Part shown: positions 20,585-22,183 of the stretch, piece by piece
Layout: every line of letters starts with the position of its first letter
How positions within the stretch are numbered: the stretch's first letter is position 1
Source of the DNA: Sphingomonadales bacterium UBA6157
GTDB taxonomy: Bacteria > Pseudomonadota > Alphaproteobacteria > Sphingomonadales > Sphingomonadaceae
Assembly: GCA_002423025.1 (NCBI GenBank)
Contig: DIUN01000016.1
Coordinates: 1-22,183 of the forward strand
Direction: 5' to 3'
Length of the DNA: 22,183 nt
Notes under the pieces: model-generated
Told to the model about the DNA's origin: nothing
What the model saw: only the letters and a program-made list of their open reading frames with translations
Databases searched by the model: none
Program-made: the position numbers and the translations under genes

Positions 20585-21202
20585 ATGCAGCAGGCGCGCC
20601 AGATCAGGCGGCAGGCGCTGGTGGCACTGGCGCTGCTGGCGCTGCCGGCTGGCGTGAGCGGGCAGGAAGCGGCTGCTCCAGCGGCTGCTGCGGCCCCAGC
20701 CATTCCGGCCCCGGCAACGGCTCCAGCGGCTCCTGCCGCCCCAAAGCCCAAGGCTCAGGCGCTCCCTGCTGCAAAGGCCACTCCCAATGCCCAGCGCGTG
20801 CTGGTGCTCGGCGCCATCGACAAGCGCACTGGGCTAGCCCAGGACTTCAGCGTCAACCCCGGCAAGTCCGTGCGCTTTGGCGCGCTGCGCGTGACGGTGC
20901 GGACTTGCGAAATCACGCCGCCCTGGGAGCAGAAGCTCACCGGCGCGTTTCTGCTCATCGATGAGTTGCCGATGGTGAATGGCCGCGCCAACGAGACGGT
21001 GCGCGGCAAGCGGGTCTATTCAGGCTGGATGTTTGCCGAGAGCCCGTCCCTGCACCCGCTTGAGCATCCGCGCTATGATGTGTGGGTCAAGAGCTGCGCG
21101 ATGCGCTTTCCCGAAACGGGACCGAACACCGTTGCCGTCGGGTCTGCGCCGCGTTCCAGCGCAAAGACGTCCGCCACCACATCGAGTGCCGCTCCCAACT
21201 GA
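20585..21202 (+). CDS. Exported DUF2155 family protein
   Basis: This is a 205-residue periplasmic protein. A signal peptide (about 1-26, ending G-V-S-G-Q) is followed by a low-complexity Ala/Pro stretch (about 28-66) and a DUF2155 domain (about 68-179) with V-L-G-A-I-D-K-R-T-G, F-G-A-L-R-V-T-V-R-T-C, A-F-L-L-I-D-E, V-Y-S-G-W-M-F-A-E-S-P-S-L-H-P-L-E-H-P-R-Y-D-V-W-V and S-C. The two conserved cysteines (108 and 161) could pair. The function of the family is unknown; it is widespread in alphaproteobacteria beside aat and accC. ATG 20585 follows the mlaD stop directly. The last 43 codons overlap aat on the opposite strand; the Ser/Thr/Ala-rich tail after residue 185 lies wholly in this overlap. 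Confidence 0.92.
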   Translation: MQQARQIRRQALVALALLALPAGVSGQEAAAPAAAAAPAIPAPATAPAAPAAPKPKAQALPAAKATPNAQRVLVLGAIDKRTGLAQDFSVNPGKSVRFGALRVTVRTCEITPPWEQKLTGAFLLIDELPMVNGRANETVRGKRVYSGWMFAESPSLHPLEHPRYDVWVKSCAMRFPETGPNTVAVGSAPRSSAKTSATTSSAAPN

Positions 21203-21771
21203 GCCCGGTAGCTGCGCGCGGTAATCTCGACCGCGCCGAAGCTGGCGAGATGCTCGGTGAGGAACTGCGTATCGAGCAGGGTGAAGCCGCCGACCTGCAG
21301 CCGGGCGACCAGCGCGCACAGCGCCGCCTTGGAGCCATCCCGGACGCGGGTGAACATGCTCTCGCCAAAGAAAGCGCCGCCGAGCCGCACGCCATAGAGG
21401 CCGCCGGCCAGCGTGCCATCCTCTGTCCAGGCCTCGATGCTATGGGCGTGGCCGCGGGCGTGGAGCTCGCCATAGGCTTCGGCGATCAGCGGGTTGATCC
21501 AGGTTTGCGTGCGGCCGGGGGCCGGCTCGGCGCAGGCGGCGACCACGGCGGCGAAGGCGCGATCGATGGTGAAGTGAAAGCGGTTGCTGCGCAGGGTCTT
21601 TGCCAGGCTGCGCGACAGGTGGAAGCCATCCAGCGGCAGCACGCCGCGCCGCTTGGGCTCCACCCAGAACACTTCACTGCTCTCGGCACTGTCCGCCATC
21701 GGGAAGATGCCGCTGGCATAGGCGCGCAGCAGCATGTCCGGATCGAGGCGCTGCGCCAGCGGGCGGCTCAT
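21073..21771 (-). CDS. aat: Leucyl/phenylalanyl-tRNA-protein transferase
   Basis: Aat moves Leu or Phe from aminoacyl-tRNA to proteins with N-terminal Arg or Lys, marking them for ClpS/ClpAP degradation (N-degron pathway). The product has 232 residues, normal length. Family motifs are L-L-x-A-Y-A-S-G-I-F-P-M-A (14-26), W-V-E-P-K-R-R-G-V-L-P-L (36-47), W-I-N-P (91-94), A-G-G-L-Y-G-V (122-128), F-F-G-E-S-M-F (134-140), S-K-A-A-L (147-151) and L-L-D-T-Q-F (165-170). It is cytoplasmic. It starts at ATG 21771, 60 bp after the accC stop on the same strand, so the two may be co-transcribed. Its last 130 bp overlap the 3' end of the convergent DUF2155 gene. Confidence 0.97.
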   Translation of the reverse strand: MSRPLAQRLDPDMLLRAYASGIFPMADSAESSEVFWVEPKRRGVLPLDGFHLSRSLAKTLRSNRFHFTIDRAFAAVVAACAEPAPGRTQTWINPLIAEAYGELHARGHAHSIEAWTEDGTLAGGLYGVRLGGAFFGESMFTRVRDGSKAALCALVARLQVGGFTLLDTQFLTEHLASFGAVEITARSYRAQLGAALDVVADVFALERGADPTATVFGPVSGKRIAQLLTHTS

Positions 21772-21831
21772 GCCCGGATGCTCATGCGGGTTGGCCCATG
21801 CGGGGGAAACCGGGCCGGCGCGGCACCGGGA

Positions 21832-22183
21832 TCAGCCCTGCTCGGCGCGTTCCGCCAGCCAGCGCTCGAGCCATTTGATCGAGTAATCCCCATCGATGAA
21901 ATCGGGAGCTTCGATTAGGGCCTGGTGCAGCGGGATGGTGGTCTTGGGGCCGTGGATGACGAACTCTTCCAGCGCGCGGCGCAGGCGCATCAGCGCATCG
22001 TTGCGGTTGGCGCCATAGACGATGAGCTTGGCGATGAGCGAATCATAATAGGGCGGGATGCGATAGCCATCATAGAGCGCGGAATCGACCCGCACATGGA
22101 GCCCGCCGGGCTGGTGGAAATCCGTGACGCGGCCGGGGGAGGGGGCGAAGGTCGCCGGGTCCTCGGCGTTGATCCGGCACTCG
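21832..22183 (-). CDS. accC: Biotin carboxylase of acetyl-CoA carboxylase, C-terminal part
   Basis: Only the last 117 codons are in the window; the gene continues past the right edge. AccC carboxylates biotin on AccB with ATP and bicarbonate, the first step of fatty acid synthesis. Visible family segments are E-C-R-I-N-A-E-D-P at the window edge, F-x-P-S-P-G-R-V-T, V-R-V-D-S-A-L-Y-D-G-Y-R-I-P-P-Y-Y-D-S-L-I-A-K-L-I-V-Y-G, and the C-terminal R-A-L-E-E-F-V-I-H-G-P-K-T-T-I-P-L-H. The reading is intact to a stop at 21832. It is upstream of aat on the same strand, an order common in alphaproteobacteria. Confidence 0.97.
   Translation of the reverse strand, partial: ECRINAEDPATFAPSPGRVTDFHQPGGLHVRVDSALYDGYRIPPYYDSLIAKLIVYGANRNDALMRLRRALEEFVIHGPKTTIPLHQALIEAPDFIDGDYSIKWLERWLAERAEQG

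Noticed and set aside
1..22183. Search for CRISPR arrays, tRNA or rRNA genes, insertion sequences, phage genes and attachment sites
   Set aside because: No regularly spaced direct repeats, cloverleaf signatures, transposase or integrase motifs were seen; all sizeable intervals are filled by recognisable chromosomal genes.

Overview
The window is a GC-rich, gene-dense chromosomal segment that most resembles an alphaproteobacterium of the order Sphingomonadales. Support for this is the run NDUFA12-like protein / mlaD / DUF2155 / aat / accC, the two-domain cold-shock protein overlapping a DUF192 gene, and the split glycine decarboxylase (gcvPA plus gcvPB). The order-level placement is inferred from gene content and from what I know of the families, not from a search. 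I see no phage, insertion sequence, CRISPR array, tRNA or rRNA.

Layout. 1-859: a small putative lipoprotein of unknown function. 860-6505 (+): the glycine cleavage operon, with a tandem glycine riboswitch, gcvT, gcvH, an inserted class I SAM methyltransferase, gcvPA and gcvPB; it closes in a long hairpin shared with the convergent gene. 6571-7804 (-): a TesA-type GDSL esterase followed by the RNA 2',3'-cyclic phosphodiesterase thpR. 7827-11789 (+): a YbbA-type ABC ATPase, a dienelactone-hydrolase-like protein and a YbbP-type ten-helix permease, translationally coupled and divergent from tesA. 11894-12643 (+): a Bax-inhibitor-1/YccA membrane protein with a palindromic promoter and a textbook terminator.

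12854-16989 (-): a Tat-exported dienelactone-hydrolase-like protein, then (in transcription order) coxG, xdhC and a fused molybdopterin-binding/MobA-like protein. These are accessory genes for a molybdenum hydroxylase whose structural subunits are not in the window. 17207-18246 (+): a double cold-shock-domain protein overlapping a DUF192 protein, divergent from coxG across a palindrome-rich 217-bp region. 18394-19569 (+): an exported protein built from four tandem helical repeats of about 85 residues that I do not recognise. 19650-21202 (+): NDUFA12-like protein, mlaD and DUF2155. 21073-22183 (-): aat and the 3' part of accC. The aat and DUF2155 coding regions overlap convergently by 130 bp.

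Nothing here is a clear new defence or mobile system. The best leads are the four-repeat exported protein and its operator-like inverted repeat, the hydrolase embedded in the ybbA/ybbP operon beside tesA, the methyltransferase inside the glycine-riboswitch operon, and several compact palindromic promoters.
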